A stretch of 51,483 nt of DNA, from the NCBI GenBank assembly GCA_035301285.1, contig DATGUN010000026.1, forward strand, positions 1 to 51,483, given 5' to 3'. This stretch comes from DATGUN01 sp035301285 (GTDB lineage Bacteria > Bacillota > Bacilli > Bacillales > Amphibacillaceae). Made by a program: the position numbers and the translations under genes. The notes beneath the pieces are model-generated. The model did not search any database, had not been told where the DNA came from, and worked only from the letters and a program-made list of their open reading frames with translations. Of this stretch, positions 42,965 to 51,483 are shown piece by piece; positions within the stretch are counted from its first letter, which is position 1, and every line of letters begins with the position of its first letter.

Positions 42965-44275
42965 TCAGTTAGACGGTTTTGCTTTGTTTGAATCCCAATA
43001 GGATTTCTTTGCGGCATAAGCGGAAACGAGTGTGATCATCCCCAAGAATGCCAAGTAAGCGGATATTCCCCATCCCGCTCCATTTGCCGATTCTACAAGT
43101 ACCACGGAAATAGTGGGCATCAACCCACCACCAAGTACCGTTGCCAGCTGGAAGCCCATAGACATACCTGTATAACGGACTTCTGCACTGAATAATTCTG
43201 AGTAGAATGACGCCTGAACACCAAATATCAACCCTAAAATAGTCTGCGCAATGATCAATCCCACCAAGAAAAGGGCAGTGTTTCCGGATTCAAGCAACCA
43301 GAAAAATGGGAATGCATATACAACCATCAAAATGGTACCTCCCAAATAAACCGGTCTACGCCCAAATTTATCTGAAAGAAAACCAGACAATGGAGTGGCC
43401 ATCAAATAAAACAAATTCGAAATCAATTGCATATTGATGACAAAGCTATTGGAATATCCTAATGTCCCGGTTGCATATGTGATGATAAACACACCTAGTA
43501 AAAATCCGAACCCAGCATCCCCGATATGTAATCCTGTACTGATCAAAAGGCTCTTTGGGTGTTTACGGAACACTTCGAAAAAAGGCACTTTCACTTCCGA
43601 CTTTTCCTTCTTCAAAGCTGAAAATACAGGAGATTCCATTACTTTCAGTCTAATGAATAGACCAAGAACCATCATGACAATGCTTAGCAAAAACGGAATC
43701 CGCCATCCCCATGTCATAAACTGTTCATCCGTTAATACAGCCAATAAAATAGCCACTGTGCTGGAAGACAGGATGATTCCGATCGGACTGCCCATTTGCA
43801 CAAGACTACCTATAAAGCCACGTCTTTTTTCCGAGGCATGTTCCACCGCCATCAGGACGGCTCCTCCCCATTCTCCACCTGCCGAAATACCTTGTGTAAA
43901 ACGAAGGAACACCAATAACACAGGTGCCCAAACACCAATCGATTCATATGTCGGCAAAAGGCCAATCGAAAACGTGGCAAGTCCCATAATAAGGAGGGTT
44001 GCCACCAACGCATTTTTCCTACCGAACTTATCGCCAAAGTGCCCAAAAACAATAGCTCCAACAGGCCTAGCTATAAACCCTACCGCAAATGTACTGAAAG
44101 AAAGGATTGTCCCGATAAATGGATCAAATGACGGGAAAAATATTTGATTAAAAACCAGTGCCGTCAATGTTCCATAAATAATAAAATCATAATACTCAAT
44201 AACATTTCCGATTATACTAGCTGCTGTAACCTTGGTTATAGAAGATTTCTTGTCTTTAGCAGTTGTCGTTTTCAT
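42965..44275 (-). CDS. MHS family metabolite:proton symporter
   Basis: A 12-helix MFS carrier of the metabolite:H+ symporter branch (ShiA/ProP/KgtP), 436 residues. The N-terminal NVIEYYDFIIYGT, GHFGDKFGRKNAL and RFTQGISAGGEWGGAVLM are characteristic. It likely brings in the substrate of the downstream sulfatase. ATG 44275 has GGGTG 5 bases upstream; the ATG at 44287 lacks spacing to a ribosome site. Confidence 0.92.
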   Translation of the reverse strand: MKTTTAKDKKSSITKVTAASIIGNVIEYYDFIIYGTLTALVFNQIFFPSFDPFIGTILSFSTFAVGFIARPVGAIVFGHFGDKFGRKNALVATLLIMGLATFSIGLLPTYESIGVWAPVLLVFLRFTQGISAGGEWGGAVLMAVEHASEKRRGFIGSLVQMGSPIGIILSSSTVAILLAVLTDEQFMTWGWRIPFLLSIVMMVLGLFIRLKVMESPVFSALKKEKSEVKVPFFEVFRKHPKSLLISTGLHIGDAGFGFLLGVFIITYATGTLGYSNSFVINMQLISNLFYLMATPLSGFLSDKFGRRPVYLGGTILMVVYAFPFFWLLESGNTALFLVGLIIAQTILGLIFGVQASFYSELFSAEVRYTGMSMGFQLATVLGGGLMPTISVVLVESANGAGWGISAYLAFLGMITLVSAYAAKKSYWDSNKAKPSN

Positions 44276-44289
44276 TATGTCACCCATCT

Positions 44290-44605
44290 CTCATGTTGTC
44301 TGTTTCGTACTTCCCGAACCAAGGCGGAATTATCCAAAAACTTCTTAACGAGTGCACGTCAATTTTATACTCAAAAAGTGCCTTTATGAAATTGACTCAT
44401 TTATATGTAGAGTTCCACTACCACTTACCCTTCTATACCGTCCCAGATCACCTCCAGATCACGTCATCTAATCATATTCAAATCCTAGATTCCTGTGCCC
44501 GGTCTCGCAGTCGCCATAGTCCCTTTATATCAAAAAGCAGTTTATGAATCGCCAGACACTGTTCTCCATTGGAAAAAATTAACCATTAACTGTCATTTGA
44601 TCTGT
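44290..44605 (+). pseudogene. Remnant of a LysR-type regulator
   Basis: Two overlapping plus-strand frames join into one LysR-like C-terminal half. The first (to about 44492) has YFPNQGGIIQKLLNECTSI and HIQILDS; the second, shifted by one base, continues PGLAVAIVPLYQ, which resembles the V-x-x-GLGIA-(I/L)-(V/L)P end of the LysR effector domain. The helix-turn-helix half is absent and no start is seen. It probably once controlled the flanking transporter genes. The rest of 44606-44888 shows no gene, only a short TAAGGT/ACCTTA hairpin near 44783-44810. Confidence 0.6.
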
Positions 44606-44888
44606 CACAATTATATTGACAAGCTCAACCGTCAGTATTCCTGTCATGTACAATCCCGGAGAAAGACAAACGCCAATTGCAATCGTGGCATATTTTCAAT
44701 TGAAATGGATATTTGTAAAAAAACTATATGGCTTTTATTAAAAAAAGTCAAGATAACTTTATTCTATTTCCTAAGTAATATATAAGGTTCAATATAGAAA
44801 AAACACCTTACTTTATGATAGAGGATTCCCCTGTTCCGCAAAACAACCCACTATGACGTTTCGAGTAACGTATCTTGTCCGGTAAGCT

Positions 44889-45692
44889 TCAACTGATGAT
44901 CATCATCATAACCACGATAAATAACAGAAATAAGTAAACTTTGGAGAAAACTGTATCAGTCAATTTTTGAGCCCAGGACCTTCCGACCGGTACACCTATA
45001 AAACCTCCCATTGTAAACCCGACAAGCGCAGGGATGTATATAAATCCTAAAGTTGATGAAGGCATTCCCTCAATTTGCATGCCCATGATCAAATATGTAG
45101 CAGCACCGACAATGGCAACTGGCAGGCCGAGGGGCGTAGCAAGAGCCACAGCATGAATCATACGCATTCCTCTATTTCTCAAATATGGAATGGTCATTGT
45201 ACTGCCACCTATTCCCAATAAGGTTGAGATAAACCCGATACCTGTTCCAGCAAAAGAAGCGGAACGTTGATTGGGAAGCGTAAATGTTTGCGCTTGAACC
45301 GCTGTTGTAAATGATTTATTAATTAGGTTTGAAAGCAAAACATAAATCAATAAACAAATAAATGCATATCTCAGAAAATCACTTTCGATGTAGACTGCAA
45401 GTATCCCACCGATCAAAGAACCTATGGCAATGGAGCCTACCAATCGTCTAAAGACCGACCAAGTCACATTTCCTTGTTTGGCATGGTTGAACGTTGAATT
45501 AGATGAATTGATAATCATAACAGCTAGTGATGTACCTATAGCGGTATGCATTAAATAAGCGCTAGGGATGGTATCCGGTAAAAAAGCATATAATATGGGA
45601 ACAACTATAAATCCCCCTCCGAAACCAAACATACTTGATAGAATACCAATCATGATCCCAATGAACAAATACATTAAAAATGACGTTCCCAC
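44889..45692 (-). CDS. TauE/SafE family sulfite/sulfonate exporter-like protein
   Basis: A 267-residue membrane protein of the TSUP family with about eight helices in two related halves, marked by MFGFGGGFIVVPIL and LLGIGGSTMTIPYL. Members move sulfite, sulfoacetate or other organic anions out of the cell. Next to a sulfatase, export of a sulfur anion is a sensible inference. The start is GTG. Confidence 0.88.
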   Translation of the reverse strand: MGTSFLMYLFIGIMIGILSSMFGFGGGFIVVPILYAFLPDTIPSAYLMHTAIGTSLAVMIINSSNSTFNHAKQGNVTWSVFRRLVGSIAIGSLIGGILAVYIESDFLRYAFICLLIYVLLSNLINKSFTTAVQAQTFTLPNQRSASFAGTGIGFISTLLGIGGSTMTIPYLRNRGMRMIHAVALATPLGLPVAIVGAATYLIMGMQIEGMPSSTLGFIYIPALVGFTMGGFIGVPVGRSWAQKLTDTVFSKVYLFLLFIVVMMMIIS

Positions 45693-45881
45693 TAAAAATC
45701 ATCTCTTTCTATACAACTTATTTCCTCATGATGTGCCGAAATACGACAAGATGAATATATTAACCCAGTCATGTTCATGATCAACCTGACAATCCTATAT
45801 CGGGTTGTATACAACAATCCCTTTGCACAAGGAATGGAAACCTATTCCATCACTCAGGCTTAGATGATCAAAAATGCATAA

Positions 45882-45934
45882 AAAACAGACTGGGATAAAA
45901 AGCGAACAAGAACCTGTTTCGTTTATCCCAGTCT
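45882..45934 (-). terminator. Terminator after gnd
   Basis: AGACTGGGATAAA and TTTATCCCAGTCT (45887-45899 and 45922-45934) are perfect 13-bp mates, and on the minus strand GTTTTTT follows. The spacer 45693-45881 shows nothing else. Confidence 0.9.
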
Positions 45935-45970
45935 AATTCAATCAACCATTTACAACAAAGGATACAAACC

Positions 45971-47380
45971 TTATGCAAGCCAGTCCGTATGAAAAGCGCC
46001 TGCTTTATCTTTTCTTTCATACGTATGCGCACCAAAATAATCACGTTGTGCTTGAATTAGATTAGCCGATAAGTTTTCCGAGCGATAACTGTCAAAATAA
46101 GCAATCGCACTTTGAAAGGCTGGAATAGCAATACCGTGATCGATCGCCAGTTTCGCAACCTCTCTTAACGCTCCCTGGTACTCATTGGCAATTTGACTGA
46201 AGTAGTCATCTAATAATAAATTCGTCAGGTTTTTATCTCTGTCATAAGCATCTTTTATTTTCTGTAAAAACCGTGCTCGGATAATACAACCACCACGCCA
46301 GATCATCGCAACATTGCCCAGATTGATATCCCATCCTTTTTCATCGGATTGAGCCTGCATCTGTGCAAATCCCTGTGCATAAGAACAAATCTTACTCATA
46401 TACAACGCTTTTCTTACTGTTTCAATCCACATTGCTTTTTGTTCATTTGCCTGCGGTTGCTTCGGCCCATGTAAAATGTGACTTGCTTTCGTTCGTTCTT
46501 CTTTCAGATAGGAAATACAACGGGCGAAAACGGATTCCGTAATTAATGGTAAAGGAACCCCCAATTCCAGCGCATTGATGCTTGTCCACTTACCTGTTCC
46601 TTTTTGCCCTGCTTTATCCAGAATAACATCAATCAACGGTTGATCTGTTTCTTCGTCTTTCTTCGTAAATATATCTGCCGTTATTTCAATTAAATAACTA
46701 TCCAATTCTCCCTCGTTCCATTCCTTAAACACCTCATGCAGTTCTTCCGAGGTTAAGCCGAGCGCATGTTTCAAGATAAAGTAAGACTCGGCAATGAGCT
46801 GCATATCACCATACTCAATGCCGTTATGTACCATTTTCACATAATGTCCAGCACCACTTGGTCCAACGTAGGTACTGCAAGATTCGCCATCTACTTTAGC
46901 GGAGATCGCATCGAAAACCGGCTCTATTAGATCATACGCTTCCTTTTGTCCTCCAGGCATGAGTGAAGGTCCTTTCAGTGCACCTTCTTCTCCACCGGAC
47001 ACACCTGTTCCAATGAAATGGATATTTTTCTCTTCCAAATACGCATTTCTTCTGATGGTATCTTTGTATAACGTATTTCCACCGTCTACCAGGATATCCC
47101 CCTCACTTAAATGTGGGAGCAACGTCTCAATCGTTTTGTCTGTGGGATTACCTGCCTGCACCATCAGAATGATTTTCCTTGGTTTTTCTATTTTACTCAC
47201 GAACGATTCGATATCGTATGCATCTTGAAAGTTTTTCCCTTTTGCTTCGTTCGCCATAAAATCTTCTGTTTTGGATGCTGTTCGATTATAAACAGCAACA
47301 TTATAGCCTCTGCTTTCAATATTTAACGCTAGATTCTTACCCATTACTGCTAGACCAATCACACCAATTTGACTATTCAT
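45971..47380 (-). CDS. gnd: 6-phosphogluconate dehydrogenase, decarboxylating
   Basis: It oxidises 6-phosphogluconate to ribulose-5-phosphate, making NAD(P)H. 469 residues. Motifs: the nucleotide site GVIGLAVMGKNLA, GVSGGEEGA, the catalytic VHNGIEYGDMQLI and GTGKWTSINALELG. The C-terminal tail folds into the partner subunit. It is third in zwf-pgl-gnd. The ATG 47380 has AAAGGA 8 bases upstream. Confidence 0.96.
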   Translation of the reverse strand: MNSQIGVIGLAVMGKNLALNIESRGYNVAVYNRTASKTEDFMANEAKGKNFQDAYDIESFVSKIEKPRKIILMVQAGNPTDKTIETLLPHLSEGDILVDGGNTLYKDTIRRNAYLEEKNIHFIGTGVSGGEEGALKGPSLMPGGQKEAYDLIEPVFDAISAKVDGESCSTYVGPSGAGHYVKMVHNGIEYGDMQLIAESYFILKHALGLTSEELHEVFKEWNEGELDSYLIEITADIFTKKDEETDQPLIDVILDKAGQKGTGKWTSINALELGVPLPLITESVFARCISYLKEERTKASHILHGPKQPQANEQKAMWIETVRKALYMSKICSYAQGFAQMQAQSDEKGWDINLGNVAMIWRGGCIIRARFLQKIKDAYDRDKNLTNLLLDDYFSQIANEYQGALREVAKLAIDHGIAIPAFQSAIAYFDSYRSENLSANLIQAQRDYFGAHTYERKDKAGAFHTDWLA

Positions 47381-47424
47381 ATTCAAATTCCTTTCATGAC
47401 ATTTTTTCGTTTATAGATGACACT

Positions 47425-48471
47425 TTAATCCGTGGTAGAAAATTTTAAACATACAACTTCAGGAATTTGGATCTCTGATGTCGTCCGAGTCAACTTCCCT
47501 GACACTGTATCTCTTTTAAATAATATAACATTACCCGAATGCTGATTGGAAACAACCAGGAATGATCCGCTCGGATCCAATGTGAAGTCACGCGGCCACT
47601 CCCCACCAGAAGAAACATGTTCTACAAATGTAAGTTCCATGGTCTCCTGGTTCACTTGAAACACGGCTATACTGTTATGGCCTCTATTCCCGGCATAAAT
47701 AAATGAACCATCTTCTGTTATCTGTATGGCACTTGCATCATTTGTTTCCGTGAATGACTCTGGAATGGTTGACATATACTGTTTAACCATAAAGGTTCCA
47801 TTACGATCATCGAATTGAAGGACTGCTACTTCAGAAGATAACTCTGAAATTAAAAACGCATGCGTTCCATTCGGATGGAAGGTTAAATGACGTGGCCCAC
47901 TGCCACTTTTCACTTTTAATGTCGCAATATGCTTCAAAGCCCCATTTTCCGCTTGGTATGTAAGCACTTCGTCTCCTCCCAGATCACAGGCAAACACATA
48001 TTTTTTACAAGGAGAAAAGCCCGCATAATGAACATGTGACTTTTCTTGACGTGCATGTGGCCCATGCCCGTCCATGGTAACAAACGTCCCTTCGTATACC
48101 TTTCCCTCATCCGTTGTCGGAAACATGCCAAGCGATCCCTTATGATAATTGGCAGCTATTAACATATTGTCAGTCGAGTCGAGATGGCATGGTGGGGCGC
48201 CTTCATCTAATTGACTGCTCACATATTTCAAAGAAACACTGTCAGCACGGGATTGAATTTCATAAGCATAAACGCCCCCCTGCTCACCTTCCTGCGCAAC
48301 AGAATAAATAAAATCTTGATTTTCTGAAATAGATAAATACGTTGGACTACCTACTTTGGCAGCCAAACGTTTATTTTTCAAAACGCCTTCACTTGTATCG
48401 AGCTCAAATTGGTAGATCCCTTCGCTCGTCTGGCGCGTATATGTTCCAGCAAAACCGGTATATAAAGTCAT
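47425..48471 (-). CDS. pgl: 6-phosphogluconolactonase (beta-propeller type)
   Basis: A 348-residue seven-bladed lactonase-family protein (YkgB/Pgl type) that opens 6-phosphogluconolactone. Repeated blade motifs such as SPTYLSISENQDFIY, SGPRHLTFHPNGTHAF and WPRDFTLDPSGSFL are visible. Its place between zwf (23 bp) and gnd (44 bp) completes the oxidative pentose phosphate steps and supports the call. Confidence 0.92.
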   Translation of the reverse strand: MTLYTGFAGTYTRQTSEGIYQFELDTSEGVLKNKRLAAKVGSPTYLSISENQDFIYSVAQEGEQGGVYAYEIQSRADSVSLKYVSSQLDEGAPPCHLDSTDNMLIAANYHKGSLGMFPTTDEGKVYEGTFVTMDGHGPHARQEKSHVHYAGFSPCKKYVFACDLGGDEVLTYQAENGALKHIATLKVKSGSGPRHLTFHPNGTHAFLISELSSEVAVLQFDDRNGTFMVKQYMSTIPESFTETNDASAIQITEDGSFIYAGNRGHNSIAVFQVNQETMELTFVEHVSSGGEWPRDFTLDPSGSFLVVSNQHSGNVILFKRDTVSGKLTRTTSEIQIPEVVCLKFSTTD

Positions 48472-48494
48472 TCATCTGCTCCTTTCCCATCTTT

Positions 48495-50006
48495 TTATGA
48501 TTCGTTATAAGTCCCTTCCATAATAGACCACCAATGATTCCCATCCTTCTTCAGCAATTCATCTGCCGCTTTAGGTCCCATCGTACCCACTGGATAGTTC
48601 GGGAAATCTGCTTTCTTTACTTTCCAATCCTCTAGGACTGTGTCCACAAACTGCCAAGTCAAAGACACTTCATCCCAGTGTGTAAAATTCGTTGTATCAC
48701 CTATCATACAATCATAAATTAACTTTTCATAAGCTTCTGGGGTATTGATCCCATCACTCTTATCATGATTATATGAAAGGTTGATCGGTGTTGCCTGATT
48801 GCCGGATCCCGTTTTTTTGGCGTTCAAGTAAAGTGTGATTCCTTCCGTAGGGGAAATATTGATAACAAGCAGGTTCGGATGCTTTTTCCCCTTGTTTTTA
48901 TAATACAGATTCATGGGGATATCTTTAAATTCGACGACGATTTTCGTTGTTTTCTGCGTCATCCGTTTCCCTGTCCGAACGTAAAAAGGAACGCCCGCCC
49001 AGCGGTAATTATCAATCATGATTTTACCGGCTACATAGGTTTCTGTATTCGATTCTTGTAGTTCTTCCGCTTCCTCCCGATAACCGATACTATCTGCTTG
49101 ACCATTACCATTGTTGCCATATTGTCCACGAACAAAATAATCATCGACCTCTTCCACCTCTATTTTCCTGAAAGCCCGAAAAACCTTGATCTTTTCAGAC
49201 CGCACTTCTTCAGGAGCTAATGTAATCGGTGGTTCCATGGCTAATAATGCGACCATTTGCAACATATGATTTTGCAGCATATCTCTCACTGCCCCAGATT
49301 TCTCATAATAATGAATACGGTCTTCAATACCGAGTGCTTCGCTTGAGGTAATCTGGATGTTATCGATAAACCGGTTATTCCAAAGATGTTCGAATATCCC
49401 GTTGGCAAATCGAATGACTTCAATATTCTGCACCATTTCTTTCCCTAAATAATGATCGATCCGGTAAATCTGGTCCTCATCAAACGCTGTACGAATTTCA
49501 TTATTTAACTGTCTGGCGGATGTCAAATTATGACCAAAAGGTTTTTCAATCATCAGACGGGTCCATCCAGGACTGTCCTTCATGCCATGCTTTTTTAAAT
49601 TATTGGCAATCACACCAAAATATTCAGGCGCCATCGCCAAGTAAAACATGCGATTACCCCGCGTATTATATTTGGTTTCCAATGTTGTCATGAGTTCGCC
49701 CATTTCTTGATAAGAAGCATCATTATTCACATCTAAGGAGTGATAATAAAAATGGGATGTAAATTTATCCATATCCGTTTCAAGCGATTCTATATCCTTG
49801 ATGGACTCTTTCACATTCTGTCGAAAAACATCATGTGTCCACGGGCGACGTGCCGTACCGATTACAACAAAGTCATCACTGATTTCCCCATTTTGCACCA
49901 ATTTGTAAATGGATGGATACAATTTCCGCTTTGCTAAATCTCCAGTCGCTCCAAATATAACGATAATTGCATTTTGTTTTTCTGCTTTTTCTGATAGGTT
50001 ATTCAA
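48495..50006 (-). CDS. zwf: Glucose-6-phosphate 1-dehydrogenase
   Basis: The first step of the oxidative pentose phosphate pathway, making NADPH. 503 residues. FGATGDLAKRKLYP is the coenzyme loop and RIDHYLGKE the substrate site with the catalytic His region. The start is TTG with GAGGAG about 8 bases upstream. It leads the zwf-pgl-gnd group, which provides ribose phosphate for nucleotides. Confidence 0.96.
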   Translation of the reverse strand: MNNLSEKAEKQNAIIVIFGATGDLAKRKLYPSIYKLVQNGEISDDFVVIGTARRPWTHDVFRQNVKESIKDIESLETDMDKFTSHFYYHSLDVNNDASYQEMGELMTTLETKYNTRGNRMFYLAMAPEYFGVIANNLKKHGMKDSPGWTRLMIEKPFGHNLTSARQLNNEIRTAFDEDQIYRIDHYLGKEMVQNIEVIRFANGIFEHLWNNRFIDNIQITSSEALGIEDRIHYYEKSGAVRDMLQNHMLQMVALLAMEPPITLAPEEVRSEKIKVFRAFRKIEVEEVDDYFVRGQYGNNGNGQADSIGYREEAEELQESNTETYVAGKIMIDNYRWAGVPFYVRTGKRMTQKTTKIVVEFKDIPMNLYYKNKGKKHPNLLVINISPTEGITLYLNAKKTGSGNQATPINLSYNHDKSDGINTPEAYEKLIYDCMIGDTTNFTHWDEVSLTWQFVDTVLEDWKVKKADFPNYPVGTMGPKAADELLKKDGNHWWSIMEGTYNES

Positions 50007-50082
50007 AAGTGAATCTCCTCGCTTTTATATTCTACAGCTTGTCGTTCACATTAACATTCATCGAAAATACGACAGGTGGAAG

Positions 50083-50178
50083 GCTTGGCCAACAGGACGT
50101 TGAATCTGCAAACGTTATGATAAGATGTATCGATTTTTAGTCTGCAGCTCCTTGCACCCGGTTGTCCATTAACCAAGC
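50083..50178 (-). ncRNA. Possible structured leader RNA of zwf
   Basis: On the minus strand GCUUGGUUAAUGGAC (50178-50164) can pair with GUCCUGUUGGCCAAGC (50098-50083): about 15 pairs, three of them G-U, with one bulge. Inside, CUGCAGAC (50147-50140) pairs with GUUUGCAG (50113-50106). The wobble pairs favour the minus RNA, the sense of zwf. No known family was recognised. It could instead be an inverted-repeat DNA element. Confidence 0.35.
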
Positions 50179-50183
50179 GCGCC

Positions 50184-50419
50184 CTAATATATAAGATATA
50201 TGCTTTGATTGCAAATAACGATTTTGCCGATAACCCGTAATCATCTAATACGATAAACACCTTTACGACAAAATGAATCCATTAAAAATAAACTACCTTC
50301 TTTTTCTCAGGAAGGCAACTGTTACACTTTATATATTATAACAAAAATCGACAAATCCCTCACAAGTCTGATATGCATTTAGATAAACATCGCTGGTTCA
50401 AGGGAGTTAACTTTTGATT
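50184..50419. other. Spacer between zwf and the proline dehydrogenase-like gene
   Basis: No gene is seen. A weak stem (CCTTC/GAAGG near 50297-50316) could end the transcript of the upstream minus-strand gene. The only ORF in the gap (about 50051-50260, minus) has no family features and overlaps the inverted repeat. Confidence 0.4.
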
Positions 50420-51382
50420 TTAATATAGGACTGACATGTCCTCAGGGCCCTGAATCATTTCTTTAATAGCAGTGTAAATGTTTGGTGGATACTCGGCTAT
50501 TCTATGGGTGAGATATAAATACCACTCATTGCCATATGTTAAATAAACACGTACAGGCAAATCGTCATCATTAAGATGTTTACAAAGATCCGGGCGAATC
50601 CCATACAACATTTCCGCTTCAACATATGGATTTTTCAAATAACCATTTTTGATAACGTGCTTATATATCGATTCATCATGGGTAGCGACGGAAACACGAT
50701 GTTCCGATTTCACACATAAGTCCACCAATTCGAGATACCGTTCATTCAACTTTGCCGAACGGGGTATACAAATATCCGATGGTTCCTGAAAAGCCCCTTT
50801 TACAAGGCGAATCGATCCAGGATAATGAAGTAACGCCTTCAGATCATTAAGTGATCGATACAATTGAGCCTGAAGTGTTACCCCGATATTTGCATATGTC
50901 GCAACGGCTTTTTTGTATATCGACAGGATTTGTTCTGTTTTTTTGGATTCCTCGGCACTAATCATGAGAGATAGGCCATTTTCATTTGCCAAGCTCGCCA
51001 TCTCCAATAAGTTTTGAAAAGCCAATTCAGAATCAACGGTTAAACCGATATGGGATAAATCAAACGAAATACGCGCTTTTATCCCTTGCTCACCGCACAT
51101 TTGTATGAGTTTTAAAAATTCATTTTTGGCATCGAGACATTCTTCTCGGCTCACCGTATTTTCTCCAATGAATTCAAGGGAAACCCGATATCCTTTTTGA
51201 ATAAGTTGATGACCGATGGCAACCCCGTCTTCTTTGGATTCACCTGTGACAAAGCGCTTAGCCGACCTTTGAAATAACGGATAAAGTTCAGGCGATTCCT
51301 GTATGTATTTTTTAATTTCCTGATTTCGTGCGACCGATTTCAACGCATCCGCAAATTGTTTTTCATCTTCTGTAAACGTCAT
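50420..51382 (-). CDS. Proline dehydrogenase-like protein, divergent
   Basis: An FAD-linked TIM-barrel protein of the PRODH family, 320 residues. IRLVKGAFQEP, ATHDESIYKH, EAEMLYGIRPDL and VRVYLTYGNEWYLYLTHRIAEYP follow the family order. The usual MRRLAERP, whose two Arg hold the proline carboxylate, is THRIAEYP here, and the PYG before it is TYG. The substrate may not be proline. No partner P5C dehydrogenase is in view. The start is ATG 51382 with AGGTGG about 6 bases upstream. Confidence 0.85.
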   Translation of the reverse strand: MTFTEDEKQFADALKSVARNQEIKKYIQESPELYPLFQRSAKRFVTGESKEDGVAIGHQLIQKGYRVSLEFIGENTVSREECLDAKNEFLKLIQMCGEQGIKARISFDLSHIGLTVDSELAFQNLLEMASLANENGLSLMISAEESKKTEQILSIYKKAVATYANIGVTLQAQLYRSLNDLKALLHYPGSIRLVKGAFQEPSDICIPRSAKLNERYLELVDLCVKSEHRVSVATHDESIYKHVIKNGYLKNPYVEAEMLYGIRPDLCKHLNDDDLPVRVYLTYGNEWYLYLTHRIAEYPPNIYTAIKEMIQGPEDMSVLY

Positions 51383-51444
51383 CTCTTCCCACCTTTTCAT
51401 TATTTGAAAGTCTACCATTCATAATGATTCAAGTATAAAATACC

Positions 51445-51472
51445 ATTATACCCAATTGTATATAATAGACAA
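51445..51472 (-). promoter_or_regulatory. Promoter of the proline dehydrogenase-like gene
   Basis: The -35 TTGTCT (51467-51472) and -10 TATAAT (51445-51450) are 16 bp apart. Confidence 0.7.
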
Positions 51473-51483
51473 GTCCATGATAA

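Noticed and set aside
50051..50260. 69-residue minus-strand ORF upstream of zwf
   Set aside because: It lies across the inverted repeat, has no ribosome site and no recognisable features.
1..51483. CRISPR array, rRNA, tRNA, insertion sequence or prophage
   Set aside because: No spaced short repeats with unique spacers, no rRNA or tRNA signature and no transposase or integrase were found by reading. The tandem arrays have no spacers.

Overview
The window looks like chromosome from a low-to-moderate GC, Gram-positive, probably moderately halophilic member of the Bacillaceae (Virgibacillus/Lentibacillus/Oceanobacillus type). The reasons are the pcrB-pcrA-ligA-camS and yerA-yerB-yerC gene orders next to a purE...purD operon, guanine riboswitches, PurR-type boxes, GGAGG ribosome sites, several TTG/GTG starts, acidic proteins and a BCCT osmolyte transporter. 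The genus is an inference from memory of such genomes; no search was run.

Layout. 1-10.1 kb, all minus strand: pcrB, pcrA, ligA, camS, and upstream of them yerA, yerB, yerC. 10.3-11.8 kb: a TetR regulator divergent from a pair of SMR efflux subunits, inserted between yerA and purD. 11.9-23.6 kb, minus: a purine operon read purE-purK-purB-[gap]-purL-purF-purM-purN-purH-purD, driven by a promoter with two PurR-type boxes and a guanine riboswitch with terminator. 23.8-29.1 kb, minus: a copper island (CopY, CopZ, CopA, a glutaredoxin-like protein, a second CopZ, a GNAT enzyme, a His-rich protein). 29.3-36.8 kb: BCCT transporter, YebE, MOSC protein, MsrA, GrpB-like protein, an MFS protein and the purine permease PbuG under a second guanine riboswitch. 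37.2-41.2 kb: a 51-bp tandem array, a NERD-domain protein, a DinB-like protein, a small membrane protein and BioY with a BirA operator. 41.4-45.7 kb, minus: a sulfatase, an MHS-type transporter and a TauE-type exporter, with the remnant of a LysR regulator between them. 46-50 kb, minus: gnd, pgl and zwf, with a possible folded RNA in the zwf leader. The right end holds a divergent proline dehydrogenase-like gene.

The most unusual feature is the purine operon. The three genes normally between purB and purL (purC, purS, purQ) are absent and replaced by a 177-bp spacer. PurF starts downstream of its catalytic Cys codon, which now lies in the leader by the ribosome site, and its other glutaminase motifs are altered, while its phosphoribosyltransferase motif and iron-sulfur cysteines are kept. 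PurL has lost one His of a highly conserved motif. Both glutamine-using steps of IMP synthesis are therefore affected in one operon. This could mean a change to free ammonia, relocated replacement genes, or early decay with reliance on salvage (PbuG and the YerA deaminase-like protein are both here). The sequence alone does not decide between these.

Several spacers carry degenerate tandem repeats with different units (21, 24-25, 51 and 52 bp), one of them inside the pur operon.
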